Positions 1 through 5,888 of a stretch of DNA of 7,153 nucleotides are shown piece after piece; positions within the stretch are counted from its first letter, which is position 1; each line of letters begins with the position of its first letter. A program made the translations under genes and the position numbers. The DNA lies in assembly GCA_028698405.1 (NCBI GenBank), contig JAQVDF010000093.1, positions 1 through 7,153 of the forward strand, given 5' to 3'. The DNA is from Phenylobacterium sp. (GTDB taxonomy: Bacteria; Pseudomonadota; Alphaproteobacteria; Caulobacterales; Caulobacteraceae). The notes under the pieces are model-generated. The model was not told the origin of the DNA. It did no database searches and saw only the letters and a list, made by a program, of their open reading frames with translations.

Positions 1-487
1 GGAACCGGGCCCGGTTGGCGAGGCCGGTCATCGGGTCGTGCAGCGACAGGGGCTGGGCCTGGGCCTCGCTGGGCACCAGCTCCTCGGCCACCCGGCGGGT
101 GCGGCGGTACATCCAGAAGCCCCAGCCGGCCAGGAAGCCGGCGATGCCGGCGACCAGCGGGGCCATGCGGGCCAGCACGTGGTCGCCGAGGCGGGAAGAA
201 CGCCAGGTGAGGTAGCGGCCGGGCTCGACGGCCGCGGCCAGCCGGCCGGGCTCGGGCGCGTCGGTCACCCGGGCGTCGCCCAGCGCCGCCTGCACCGCCT
301 GGACGGGAGCGGAGCGAACGGCCGTCTCGACCAGCCGCACCTCGCGGCTGTCGGCGGCATGGTTCACGGCCAGCCCGAGGACCGCCGTCGTTCCGAGGAG
401 CGCGACGATCGCCAGGATGCTGGCGCCGAGCAGGGGCGCCAACAGGCTCGTCCCGGCCGAGCTGGGGCTGCGCATCTTCTGCGCCAT
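1..487 (-). CDS. Membrane-anchored GGDEF-domain protein (probable diguanylate cyclase), N-terminal part, runs off the left edge
   Basis: This open minus-strand frame encodes 162 residues before the window ends. An N-terminal hydrophobic helix (about residues 15-41, rich in L, A, V and G) is followed by a roughly 65-residue probably periplasmic segment. A second helix (about 109-127, ending in WMYRRTRR, a positive-inside signature) and a short linker come next. The last residues, HDPMTGLANRARF (150-162), are the classic opening of a GGDEF domain, which makes cyclic di-GMP from two GTP at the inner membrane. The GGDEF signature itself and any EAL domain lie outside the window, so cyclase activity versus a degenerate or GGDEF-EAL protein cannot be decided. 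I chose ATG at 487 because GGAGGGGAG sits about nine bases upstream. An in-frame ATG at 508 would place that ribosome site inside the gene. The short extracellular loop has no sensor domain I recognise. Confidence 0.85.
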   Translation of the reverse strand, partial: MAQKMRSPSSAGTSLLAPLLGASILAIVALLGTTAVLGLAVNHAADSREVRLVETAVRSAPVQAVQAALGDARVTDAPEPGRLAAAVEPGRYLTWRSSRLGDHVLARMAPLVAGIAGFLAGWGFWMYRRTRRVAEELVPSEAQAQPLSLHDPMTGLANRARF

Positions 488-532
488 TCTCAGGGTCTCC
501 CCTCCCATGGCGCGATGGTGAACCCGGCTCGC

Positions 533-547
533 TTAAGGAACGTCTAA
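533..547. promoter_or_regulatory. Near-consensus CtrA-type box (TTAA-N7-CTAA)
   Basis: TTAA at 533-536 is followed by seven bases and CTAA at 544-547, one base off the TTAA-N7-TTAA consensus of the alphaproteobacterial cell-cycle regulator CtrA. It lies about 46 bases upstream of the start of the leftward GGDEF-protein gene, where a regulator site would make sense. With one mismatch in an AT-richer spacer, chance is a serious alternative. Confidence 0.22.
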
Positions 548-675
548 AGAAAGCCGCTTGCCTGCGACTCTTTGTTCCGGCCGTTCATCATGATTAAAAT
601 GCGAAATCCAAGAATGGTCGTAGGTTAGACGATCCGATACCTGGGCCGTTGTTAACGTAAATGACTCGATAACCT

Positions 676-700
676 AAAACGAGGGACCTTCGAGGCCCTC
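676..700 (-). terminator. Candidate intrinsic terminator for the ligase-RraA unit
   Basis: Read on the minus strand, GAGGGCCT and AGG(T)CCCTC form an eight-pair stem with one bulged base and a three-base loop, followed directly by GTTTTAGG. The T run is only four long. It sits about 150 bases past the RraA-family stop and before the GGDEF-protein gene, so it would separate two same-direction transcription units. The stem is modest, so the call is tentative. Confidence 0.4.
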
Positions 701-809
701 GTCACGCCGCGACGTGCTGCAATCGGGCCGCCTGACGCACCGCCATCGAGGCCAGCGCCACCGCTCGCCGGCGGCCGGGGCGATGAAGTTCAGCTTGTCG
801 AGGGCCGTC

Positions 810-842
810 GGTGACCGGTTGCGCGGAGCGCTGCCTGTCACC
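810..842 (-). terminator. Long imperfect hairpin just behind the RraA-family gene
   Basis: A symmetrical dyad is centred on 826. GGTGAC (810-815) pairs with GTCACC (837-842), and GCGC (821-824) pairs with GCGC (828-831). The two five-base inner spacers also allow GG/CC pairing plus a wobble pair. It begins eight bases after the minus-strand stop codon (851-853). There is no T run, so it may be a 3' end-protecting or Rho-assisted structure and not an intrinsic terminator. A protein-binding palindrome is also possible. Confidence 0.45.
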
Positions 843-850
843 CGTCCCGG

Positions 851-1324
851 TCAGTCCGCGGAGAGCACCGCGACGCCGTCGGCGTCGGCGTAGAGCATGT
901 CGCCGGGGACGAAGACGACGCCGCCGAAGGCGACGGGGGTGTCCACGACGCCCTCGCCGCGCTTGACGCTGCGCTTGGGGTTGGAGCCCAGCGCCTTCAC
1001 GCCGAGATCGATGCCGGCCAGCACGGCCACGTCGCGGACGCAGCCGTTGACCACAACCCCGGCCCAGCCGTTGGCCGCGGCGTCGGCGGCGATGTTGTCG
1101 CCCACCAGGGCGCAGTGCATCGAACCGCCGCCGTCGATCACCAGCACCCGGCCCTCGCCCGGCTCGGACAGCACTTCGCGGACCCTGGAGTTGTCCTCAT
1201 GGCAGCGGACGGTGCGGATCGGGCCGGAGAAGGCGGCCCGGCCGCCGAAGTCGCGGAACTGCAGCTCGCAGACCTCGATTTCCCCTTCGTGCTCGTCGCA
1301 CAGGTCGGCGACCGCGGCGCTCAT
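851..1324 (-). CDS. RraA / 4-hydroxy-4-methyl-2-oxoglutarate aldolase family protein
   Basis: This 157-residue protein has the compact RraA fold length (about 160 residues). The family signature is visible: [18 protein letters not shown] at 74-91, then VNGCVRD at 92-98, whose adjacent Arg97-Asp98 match the R-D pair used for metal and substrate binding in class II HMG/CHA aldolases. [16 protein letters not shown] near the C-terminus (139-154) is also typical. The family includes E. coli RraA, an RNase E inhibitor, and metal-dependent pyruvate-type aldolases and oxaloacetate decarboxylases that retain the R-D motif. Automatic annotation would probably say RNase E regulator. The context argues for a metabolic role: its ATG lies inside the stop of an upstream acyl-CoA ligase gene (ATGA overlap at 1321-1324), with GAGG (1332-1335) seven bases before it, implying translational coupling. 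Activity cannot be fixed from sequence alone. Confidence 0.88.
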   Translation of the reverse strand: MSAAVADLCDEHEGEIEVCELQFRDFGGRAAFSGPIRTVRCHEDNSRVREVLSEPGEGRVLVIDGGGSMHCALVGDNIAADAAANGWAGVVVNGCVRDVAVLAGIDLGVKALGSNPKRSVKRGEGVVDTPVAFGGVVFVPGDMLYADADGVAVLSAD

Positions 1325-2871
1325 CGGGCGGCCTCGGCCGGCTGATAGGCGTCCCGCAGCTCGCGCTTCAGCACCTTGCCGATGTGGCTGCGCGGCAGGC
1401 CCTCGACCAGCTTCAGGTCGGCCAGCCGCTGGGTCTTGCCGACCCGGCCGTTGACCCACTCGAGCAGTTCCTTGGCCTCGACCGACTGGCCGGGCTTCAG
1501 CGCCACGAAGGCCACCGGCGTCTCGCCCCAGCGCTCGGAAGCGACGCCGACCACGGCGCTCTCCAGCACCGCCGGGTGCTTGGCGAGCTCGGCCTCCAGG
1601 TCGGACGGATAGATGTTGAAGCCGCCCGAGATGATCATGTCCTTCTTGCGGTCCATGAGCGTCAGGAAGCCGTCCGCGTCGAACCGGCCGACGTCGCCGG
1701 TGCGGATGTAGCGGAGCCCCTCGGGGCTGTACCACTCGGTCTCCTTCGTCTTCTCGGGCTGATTGTGGTAGCCGACCATCATGGCCGGGGAGCGGCCGAC
1801 GACCTCGCCGATCTCGCCCTGCCGCACTTCCTTGCCGTCCTCGCCGATCAGCCGGATATCGTGGCCGGGCAGCGGCCGGCCGACCGTGTGCAGCTTGTCG
1901 GGGAATTCGTGGCAGGCCAGCATGCAGGTGCCGCCGCCCTCGGTCATGCCGTAGAATTCGATCAGCCCGCCCGGCCAGCGGCGCAGCACCTCGGCTTTCA
2001 GCTGGGCGCTGAACGGGGCGCTGGTGGCGAACTTCAGCCGGTAGCTCGACAGGTCGTACTTGTCGAAGTCCGGGTGGGCCATCAGCCGGCGGTACTGCAC
2101 CGGCACCAGCATGGCGTGGGTCGCCCGATGCTGCTCGGACAGTTTCAGGAACTCGTCGGCGTCGAACTTGCCCATCAGCACCGCCGTGCCGCCCTGGGCG
2201 ACCGTGGGCAGGAAGCTGACCAGGGTGGTGTTGGAGTAGAGCGGCGTCGAGACCATCGTCACCGCCTCGTCGGTGTAGTGGCCGCGGCGGATCTGGCTCC
2301 AGCGCATGCGGTGGGGCTGGACGATGCCCTTGGGCGTGCCGGTGGTGCCCGACGAGTAGATGATGTTGAAGCCCTGGTCGGGCTCGATCCCGACCGGCTC
2401 GGGCTTGGCGCCTTCGGGCGCCAGCCACTCGGCGAACGGCTGGCCGGCGGACGAACCGTCGAGGGCCACGCGCTTGACGGTGATCTGGTCGGCCACCGGC
2501 TCCAGCAGCTTGGCCACGCCCTCGTCGAGGAAGAAGACCTTGGCGCCGCAGTCCTCGAGCATCATCGCCAGGCTCTCGGGGGTGGACGAGGGCGCCAGCG
2601 GGGCCACCGCCGCCCCGGCCCGCAGGGTCCCGAGGTAGACGACGCCGTACTCGATGGAGGTGGTCGCGCAGACGGCGGCCACGTCGCGGTTCTTCACGCC
2701 GTCTCGCTGCAGCGCCGCAGCGATGCGGTCCATCAGCGCATCGAGCTCGGCGTAGTTCAGCTCGCGGCCGGTCTGCACCAGGGCCGGATGGGCGGCCCGC
2801 ACCTTGGCCTGCTCCCGGATCACGTCCGGAAGAGTGCCGAAATCCTGGCCGAAAAGGTCCTGAAGCGACAT
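1321..2871 (-). CDS. AMP-forming acyl-CoA ligase (class I adenylate-forming enzyme)
   Basis: This is a complete 516-residue ligase of the ANL superfamily, which activates a carboxylic acid to acyl-AMP and then acyl-CoA in the cytoplasm. All core motifs are present in order: the phosphate-binding loop [11 protein letters not shown] (172-182), EFYGMTE (305-311) for adenine and Mg-ATP binding, RTGD (390-393) for ribose, the hinge DRKKDMI (407-413) leading to [12 protein letters not shown] (415-426), and the catalytic C-terminal lysine in [10 protein letters not shown] (Lys499). Length is normal for medium- to long-chain or aryl-acid ligases, and the acyl pocket does not let me name the substrate. 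The start at 2871 has GGAG five bases upstream and gives a standard N-terminus. It is the first gene of a leftward pair with the RraA-family gene, overlapping it by four bases, and is divergent from a second ligase. No signal peptide or membrane helix is seen. Confidence 0.93.
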   Translation of the reverse strand: MSLQDLFGQDFGTLPDVIREQAKVRAAHPALVQTGRELNYAELDALMDRIAAALQRDGVKNRDVAAVCATTSIEYGVVYLGTLRAGAAVAPLAPSSTPESLAMMLEDCGAKVFFLDEGVAKLLEPVADQITVKRVALDGSSAGQPFAEWLAPEGAKPEPVGIEPDQGFNIIYSSGTTGTPKGIVQPHRMRWSQIRRGHYTDEAVTMVSTPLYSNTTLVSFLPTVAQGGTAVLMGKFDADEFLKLSEQHRATHAMLVPVQYRRLMAHPDFDKYDLSSYRLKFATSAPFSAQLKAEVLRRWPGGLIEFYGMTEGGGTCMLACHEFPDKLHTVGRPLPGHDIRLIGEDGKEVRQGEIGEVVGRSPAMMVGYHNQPEKTKETEWYSPEGLRYIRTGDVGRFDADGFLTLMDRKKDMIISGGFNIYPSDLEAELAKHPAVLESAVVGVASERWGETPVAFVALKPGQSVEAKELLEWVNGRVGKTQRLADLKLVEGLPRSHIGKVLKRELRDAYQPAEAAR

Positions 2872-2938
2872 GGGAGCTCCGCAGCGGCAAGTGCGCGGCC
2901 CTCTTAACGCCCGCGCGGCCGAAGGCCAAACGTCAAGG

Positions 2939-2969
2939 CTTTACGGAGGCGCCCTGCCCGAGGGTAAAG
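2939..2969. promoter_or_regulatory. Spaced dyad CTTTAC-N19-GTAAAG, possible operator
   Basis: CTTTAC at 2939-2944 and its exact reverse complement GTAAAG at 2964-2969 are separated by 19 bases near the middle of the divergent gap. They are AT-rich islands in a GC-rich stretch, about two helical turns apart (centre to centre about 25 bases), which suits a dimeric or tetrameric regulator. Six-base arms are short enough to occur by chance. Confidence 0.3.
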
Positions 2970-2972
2970 TGC

Positions 2973-2998
2973 CGCCGGCCCGACCATTGGGGCCGGCG
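2973..2998. promoter_or_regulatory. Perfect 9-bp inverted repeat upstream of the rightward ligase gene
   Basis: CGCCGGCCC (2973-2981) and GGGCCGGCG (2990-2998) are perfect inverted copies around an eight-base centre. The repeat ends 53 bases before the ATG at 3052. It could be an operator for a dimeric regulator or a stable leader hairpin if transcription starts upstream. No T run follows on either strand, so it is not a terminator. GC-rich DNA raises the chance of random palindromes, but nine perfect pairs in the only intergenic control region deserve notice. Confidence 0.4.
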
Positions 2999-3051
2999 TG
3001 ACAATAGTGCGTTCGCGGAACCCGCCGCGTCGATTGGGACGGAAACGATAG

Positions 3052-4524
3052 ATGGCCGAAGAGATGATTTCGCTGGGCGCGAAGCTGAAGCAGCTCGCCC
3101 AGGCGCAGCCCGACAAGCCCGCGGTGAGCTGCCGCGACGAGACGATCACCTACGCCGAGCTGCACCGGCGGACCAACCGCCTGGCGCGCGGCCTGAAGGC
3201 GCTGGGGGTCAAGCACGGCGACCTGGTGACGCTGGGTCTGCGCAACAGCGTCGGCTTCGTGGAGGCGGCCTGGGCGATCTGGAAGGTGGGCGCGACGCCG
3301 CAGCCGGTCTCCTTCCGCTCGCCCAAGGCCGAGCTGCAGGCGATCGTCGAGCTCGCCAAGTCGCCGATCGTGATCGGCGAGTTCGGCTTCGAGCTGGACC
3401 GGCCGATGGTCACCGTCGCCGACATCGCGGCCAAGTCGGACGACGACAGCGACGTGCCGGACGAGACCGCCCCCTGCCTGAAGGCGCCGACCTCGGGCGG
3501 CTCCACCGGCCGGCCGAAGCTTATCCTCGCCGGCCAGCCGGGCGTCGCGCCGAAGGAGAGCCCGGAGGTGGGCGGCTGGCAGGTCGTCAAGGACTCGATC
3601 TGCGTGCTGCCGGCCCCGCTCTACCACAACGCCGGCTTCGGCATGATGATCAGCGCCATCAACATGGGCGCCCACCTTGTGCTGATGGAGCGGTTCGATC
3701 CGGAGTCCGCCCTGGCCGAGATCGAGAAGCGCCGGGCGACCTGGGTCTACCTCGTTCCGACCATGATGAACCGCATCTGGCAGCTGCCCGAGGAGGTCCG
3801 GCAGAAATACGACATCTCCTCGCTGCAGACGCTCTGGCACCTGGCCGCGCCCTGCCCGCCCTGGCTGAAGGAGGCCTTCATCCGCTGGGTCGGCCCCGAG
3901 GTGGTGATGGAGCTCTACGCCGGCACAGAGGCGCAGGCCTCGACCGTGATCTCCGGCGCCGAGTGGCTCGAGCACCGCGGCAGCGTCGGCAAGGTGCGGA
4001 TGGGCGAGATGAAGGCCTTCGACGAGGACGGCAATCCGTTGCCTCCCGGCCAGGTCGGCGAGATCTACATGCGCCGCCCCGAAGGCGCGCCGCCCTCCTA
4101 CAAGTATATCGGCGCGACGGCCAAGACCCTGCCGGGCGGCTGGGAGAGCCTGGGCGACATCGGCTGGTTCGACGAGGACGGCTACCTATACCTCGCCGAC
4201 CGGCGCACCGACATGATCCTGGTGGGCGGCTCCAACGTCTATCCGGCCGAAGTGGAGGCGGCGCTCGAGGAATATCCCGGCGTGCTGGGCTGCGCGGTCA
4301 TCGGCCTGCCGGACGACGACCTGGGCAACATCGTCCACGCCATCGTCCACGCCCGGCCCGAGGTCACGGAGGAGGCGCTGCGCGTCCACCTGAAGGACCG
4401 CCTGGTGACCTACAAGCAGCCGCGCAGCTACGAGTTCACCGACGAGCCGCTGCGCGACGACGCCGGCAAGGTGCGCCGCACCGCCCTGCGCGAGGCCCGC
4501 ATCAAGAAGACCGAGGCGGCGTGA
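3052..4524 (+). CDS. AMP-forming acyl-CoA ligase, bile-acid-CoA-ligase (BaiB)-like
   Basis: This is a complete 490-residue ANL-superfamily ligase, clearly different from the divergent ligase next door. Its motifs are atypical but complete: the phosphate-binding loop reads TSGGSTGRPKLI (147-158) in place of the usual SSGTTG-PKG, followed by ELYAGTE (287-293), LGDIGWFDEDGYLYLADR (367-384) with Leu where Thr is usual, the hinge and A8 motif DRRTDMILVGGSNVYPAEVE (383-402), and the C-terminal catalytic lysine in DAGKVRR (Lys473). The GGSTGRPK loop and the HLAAPCPPWLKEAF segment (263-276) resemble, from memory, proteins annotated as bile-acid-CoA ligases (BaiB) and related cyclic-acid ligases. That hints at a bulky steroid, terpenoid or aromatic substrate, which is inference. 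Start: ATG at 3052 follows a GGGACGGAAA ribosome site. A second ATG at 3064 is possible. A strong hairpin follows eight bases after the stop, before the thiolase-fold gene. Confidence 0.93.
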   Translation: MAEEMISLGAKLKQLAQAQPDKPAVSCRDETITYAELHRRTNRLARGLKALGVKHGDLVTLGLRNSVGFVEAAWAIWKVGATPQPVSFRSPKAELQAIVELAKSPIVIGEFGFELDRPMVTVADIAAKSDDDSDVPDETAPCLKAPTSGGSTGRPKLILAGQPGVAPKESPEVGGWQVVKDSICVLPAPLYHNAGFGMMISAINMGAHLVLMERFDPESALAEIEKRRATWVYLVPTMMNRIWQLPEEVRQKYDISSLQTLWHLAAPCPPWLKEAFIRWVGPEVVMELYAGTEAQASTVISGAEWLEHRGSVGKVRMGEMKAFDEDGNPLPPGQVGEIYMRRPEGAPPSYKYIGATAKTLPGGWESLGDIGWFDEDGYLYLADRRTDMILVGGSNVYPAEVEAALEEYPGVLGCAVIGLPDDDLGNIVHAIVHARPEVTEEALRVHLKDRLVTYKQPRSYEFTDEPLRDDAGKVRRTALREARIKKTEAA

Positions 4525-4531
4525 CCTCGGG

Positions 4532-4562
4532 GTCCCGGACGGCCGATGGGCCGCTCCGGGAC
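4532..4562 (+). terminator. Strong 13-pair hairpin without a T run after the BaiB-like ligase gene
   Basis: GTCCCGGA (4532-4539) pairs with TCCGGGAC (4555-4562), and CGGCC (4540-4544) pairs with GGCCG (4549-4553), leaving one bulged C (4554) and a four-base loop GATG. It begins eight bases after the stop codon. The bases that follow (ATAAGGTCTC) lack a T tract, so it may attenuate, stabilise or process the transcript and not terminate it. That would allow different levels of the ligase and the downstream thiolase/DUF35 pair. Confidence 0.5.
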
Positions 4563-4599
4563 ATAAGGTCTCACCCGCGCCTGAAGATCACGACCCGCC

Positions 4600-4629
4600 G
4601 CCCCGCTTGGCCGGGACGGTGGGGCCTTT
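4600..4629 (+). terminator. Weaker second hairpin ahead of the thiolase-fold gene
   Basis: GCCCCGCT (4600-4607) can pair with GGTGGGGC (4618-4625) over eight pairs including two G-T wobbles, with a ten-base loop, followed by CTTTC. The T run is only three. It could back up the hairpin at 4532-4562 or be a leader structure for the thiolase-fold gene. The support is thin. Confidence 0.25.
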
Positions 4630-4698
4630 CACATCCGCCCGCCACGGGCTAAGCGGTTCGCCATTCAAAGCCGCCGATTTATTCAGGGAAGGATATTC

Positions 4699-5886
4699 AT
4701 GAGCATAAAGGGCAAGGCCTACATCATGGGGGCCTTCGAGCACCCCTTGAGGGACGCCCCGAACCATTCGACTCCGCAGCTCCACGCCGAGTGCGCCAAG
4801 GGCGCGCTTGAGGACGCGGGCCTGACCAAGGACGACATCGACGGCTACTTCTGCGCCGGCGACGCGCCGGGCTTCGGCGGCATGTCGATGATCGACTACA
4901 TGGGCCTGAAGAACGTCCGGCACATGGACTCCACGGAGACCGGCGGCTCGTCCTACCTGCTGCACGTGGGCCACGCCGCCCAGGCGATCGCCGAGGGCAA
5001 GTGCAAGGTGGCCCTGATCACCCTGGCCGGCCGTCCCCGGCAGAACCAGGGTGGCCGCTTCGGCGGTTTCGGCGGCGGCGGCGGCCTGACCGACGGCCCG
5101 CCCGAGAACGGCTTCGAGAACATCTACGGCGGCACCACCCACAACACCTACGCCATGTGCGCCGCGCGCCACATGTACGAGTACGGCACCACCAGCGAGC
5201 AGCTGGCCTGGATCAAGGTGGCGGCCAGCCACCACGCCCAGTGGAACGAGCACGCCATGCTGCGTGACGTGGTCACGGTCGAGGACGTGCTGAACTCGCC
5301 GATGATCGCCGACCCGCTGCACCGTCTGGACTGCTGCGTGGTCTCCGACGGCGGCGGCGCGCTGATCGTCACCTCGCCGGAAATCGCCAAGAGCCTGAAC
5401 CGTCCGAAGGTGAAGATCATCGGCGCGGGCGAGGCCCCCAAGGGGCCGAAGGGCGGCCGCGACCTCGACCTGACCCATTCGGGCGCGGTCTGGTCGGGCC
5501 CGATCGCCTTCGAGGAAGCCGGCGTGAAGCCGTCCGACATCAGGTACGCCTCGATCTACGACAGCTTCACCATCACGGTGCTGATGCAGCTCGAGGACCT
5601 GGGCTTCTGCGAGAAGGGCCAGGGCGGCAAGTTCGTCGCCGACGGCAACCTGATCAGCGGCGTCGGCAAGCTGCCGTTCAACACCGACGGCGGCGGCCTG
5701 TGCAACAACCACCCCACCAACCGGGGGGGCATCACCAAGGTCATCGAAGCGGTGCGCCAGCTCCGCGGCGAGGCTCATCCGAAGGTGCAGGTGCCCAACT
5801 GCGACCTGGCCCTGGCGCACGGCACGGGCGGCTCGCTCGGCACCCGCCACGGCTCGGCGACTGTCATCATGGAACGGGAGGCCTAA
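4699..5886 (+). CDS. SCP2/Ltp-type thiolase-fold protein lacking both thiolase cysteines; probable retro-aldolase-like subunit
   Basis: This 395-residue protein has the normal length and layout of SCP-x/lipid-transfer-protein thiolases. The acylation cysteine is missing: the expected C-A-T-G region reads STETGGSS (78-85), with Thr79 at the cysteine position by my alignment. The H-D-C-F-type motif is YDSF (287-290). The G-H-P motif survives as NNHP (336-339). The second catalytic cysteine region reads AHGTGGSLG (373-381). Such cysteine-less members are known from steroid side-chain breakdown, where Ltp2 with a DUF35 partner performs a retro-aldol cleavage of a CoA ester and not thiolysis. A DUF35 gene follows immediately, supporting that reading. 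An unusual glycine-rich stretch lies at 118-130. Start: AAGGA (4689-4693) sits five bases before ATG. No SCP2 sterol-carrier domain is fused. Substrate unknown; a non-catalytic thiolase homologue is the main alternative. Confidence 0.92.
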   Translation: MSIKGKAYIMGAFEHPLRDAPNHSTPQLHAECAKGALEDAGLTKDDIDGYFCAGDAPGFGGMSMIDYMGLKNVRHMDSTETGGSSYLLHVGHAAQAIAEGKCKVALITLAGRPRQNQGGRFGGFGGGGGLTDGPPENGFENIYGGTTHNTYAMCAARHMYEYGTTSEQLAWIKVAASHHAQWNEHAMLRDVVTVEDVLNSPMIADPLHRLDCCVVSDGGGALIVTSPEIAKSLNRPKVKIIGAGEAPKGPKGGRDLDLTHSGAVWSGPIAFEEAGVKPSDIRYASIYDSFTITVLMQLEDLGFCEKGQGGKFVADGNLISGVGKLPFNTDGGGLCNNHPTNRGGITKVIEAVRQLRGEAHPKVQVPNCDLALAHGTGGSLGTRHGSATVIMEREA

Positions 5887-5888
5887 GA

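Larger units (their letters stand above)
488..850. other. Gene-free spacer with an AT-richer core
   Basis: No convincing gene is seen in this 363-base stretch. Roughly 540-680 is clearly richer in A and T than the surrounding coding DNA and presumably carries the leftward promoter and leader of the GGDEF-protein gene, but I cannot pick -35 and -10 boxes with confidence. It contains two GACTC sites (566-570 and 663-667), which match GANTC, the CcrM methylation target in many alphaproteobacteria. About 700-850 returns to high GC and holds only short frames, with one hairpin at each end (681-700 and 810-842). A minus-strand frame ending at 702-704 reads AVALASMAVRQAARLQHVAA before its stop and looks slightly protein-like. 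It has no plausible start or ribosome site, so I do not call it. Confidence 0.6.
2872..3051. promoter_or_regulatory. Divergent control region between the two ligase genes
   Basis: This 180-base gap separates two head-to-head ligase genes and must hold promoters for both. For the leftward unit a TTGACG-like -35 lies at 2936-2931 (minus strand), but the nearest AT-rich -10 candidate (TTAAGA at 2907-2902) is 23 bases away, too far for a standard promoter. No clean sigma-70 pair is seen for the rightward gene. Its likely ribosome site is GGGACGGAAA at 3036-3045. Two inverted repeats (2939-2969 and 2973-2998) are the best operator candidates and could allow co-regulation of both arms by one regulator. 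Confidence 0.6.

Noticed and set aside
488..508. Alternative start of the GGDEF protein at 508
   Set aside because: It would put GGAGGGGAG inside the coding sequence, and no good ribosome site precedes it.
38..547. Plus-strand frame (169 codons) at the left edge
   Set aside because: The minus strand here encodes two membrane helices and the start of a GGDEF domain. The plus frame is a shadow.
702..800. Possible gene remnant on the minus strand ending with a protein-like AVRQAARLQHVAA tail
   Set aside because: There is no start codon with a ribosome site and no recognisable family, and the frame upstream is not protein-like. GC-rich DNA often gives such tails.
1384..2907. Long plus-strand frame (507 codons) antisense to the leftward ligase
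   Set aside because: Its composition is an H/V/Q/G/R-rich shadow with no domain motif. The minus-strand frame is clearly the real gene.
851..2929. A single 692-codon minus-strand frame that could be read as a long fusion protein ending in the RraA domain
   Set aside because: Only the last 157 codons are protein-like. Upstream the frame is an Arg/Gly/Pro-rich shadow of the ligase gene, which carries every ANL motif in another frame (1321-2871).
2941..3975. Minus-strand frame (344 codons) opposite the BaiB-like ligase
   Set aside because: It is a GC-rich antisense shadow with no motifs or ribosome site, and it also crosses the divergent control region.
4588..5850. Minus-strand frame (420 codons) opposite the thiolase-fold gene
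   Set aside because: Repetitive A/V/G/H/D composition is typical of a shadow frame. The plus strand encodes a complete thiolase-fold protein.
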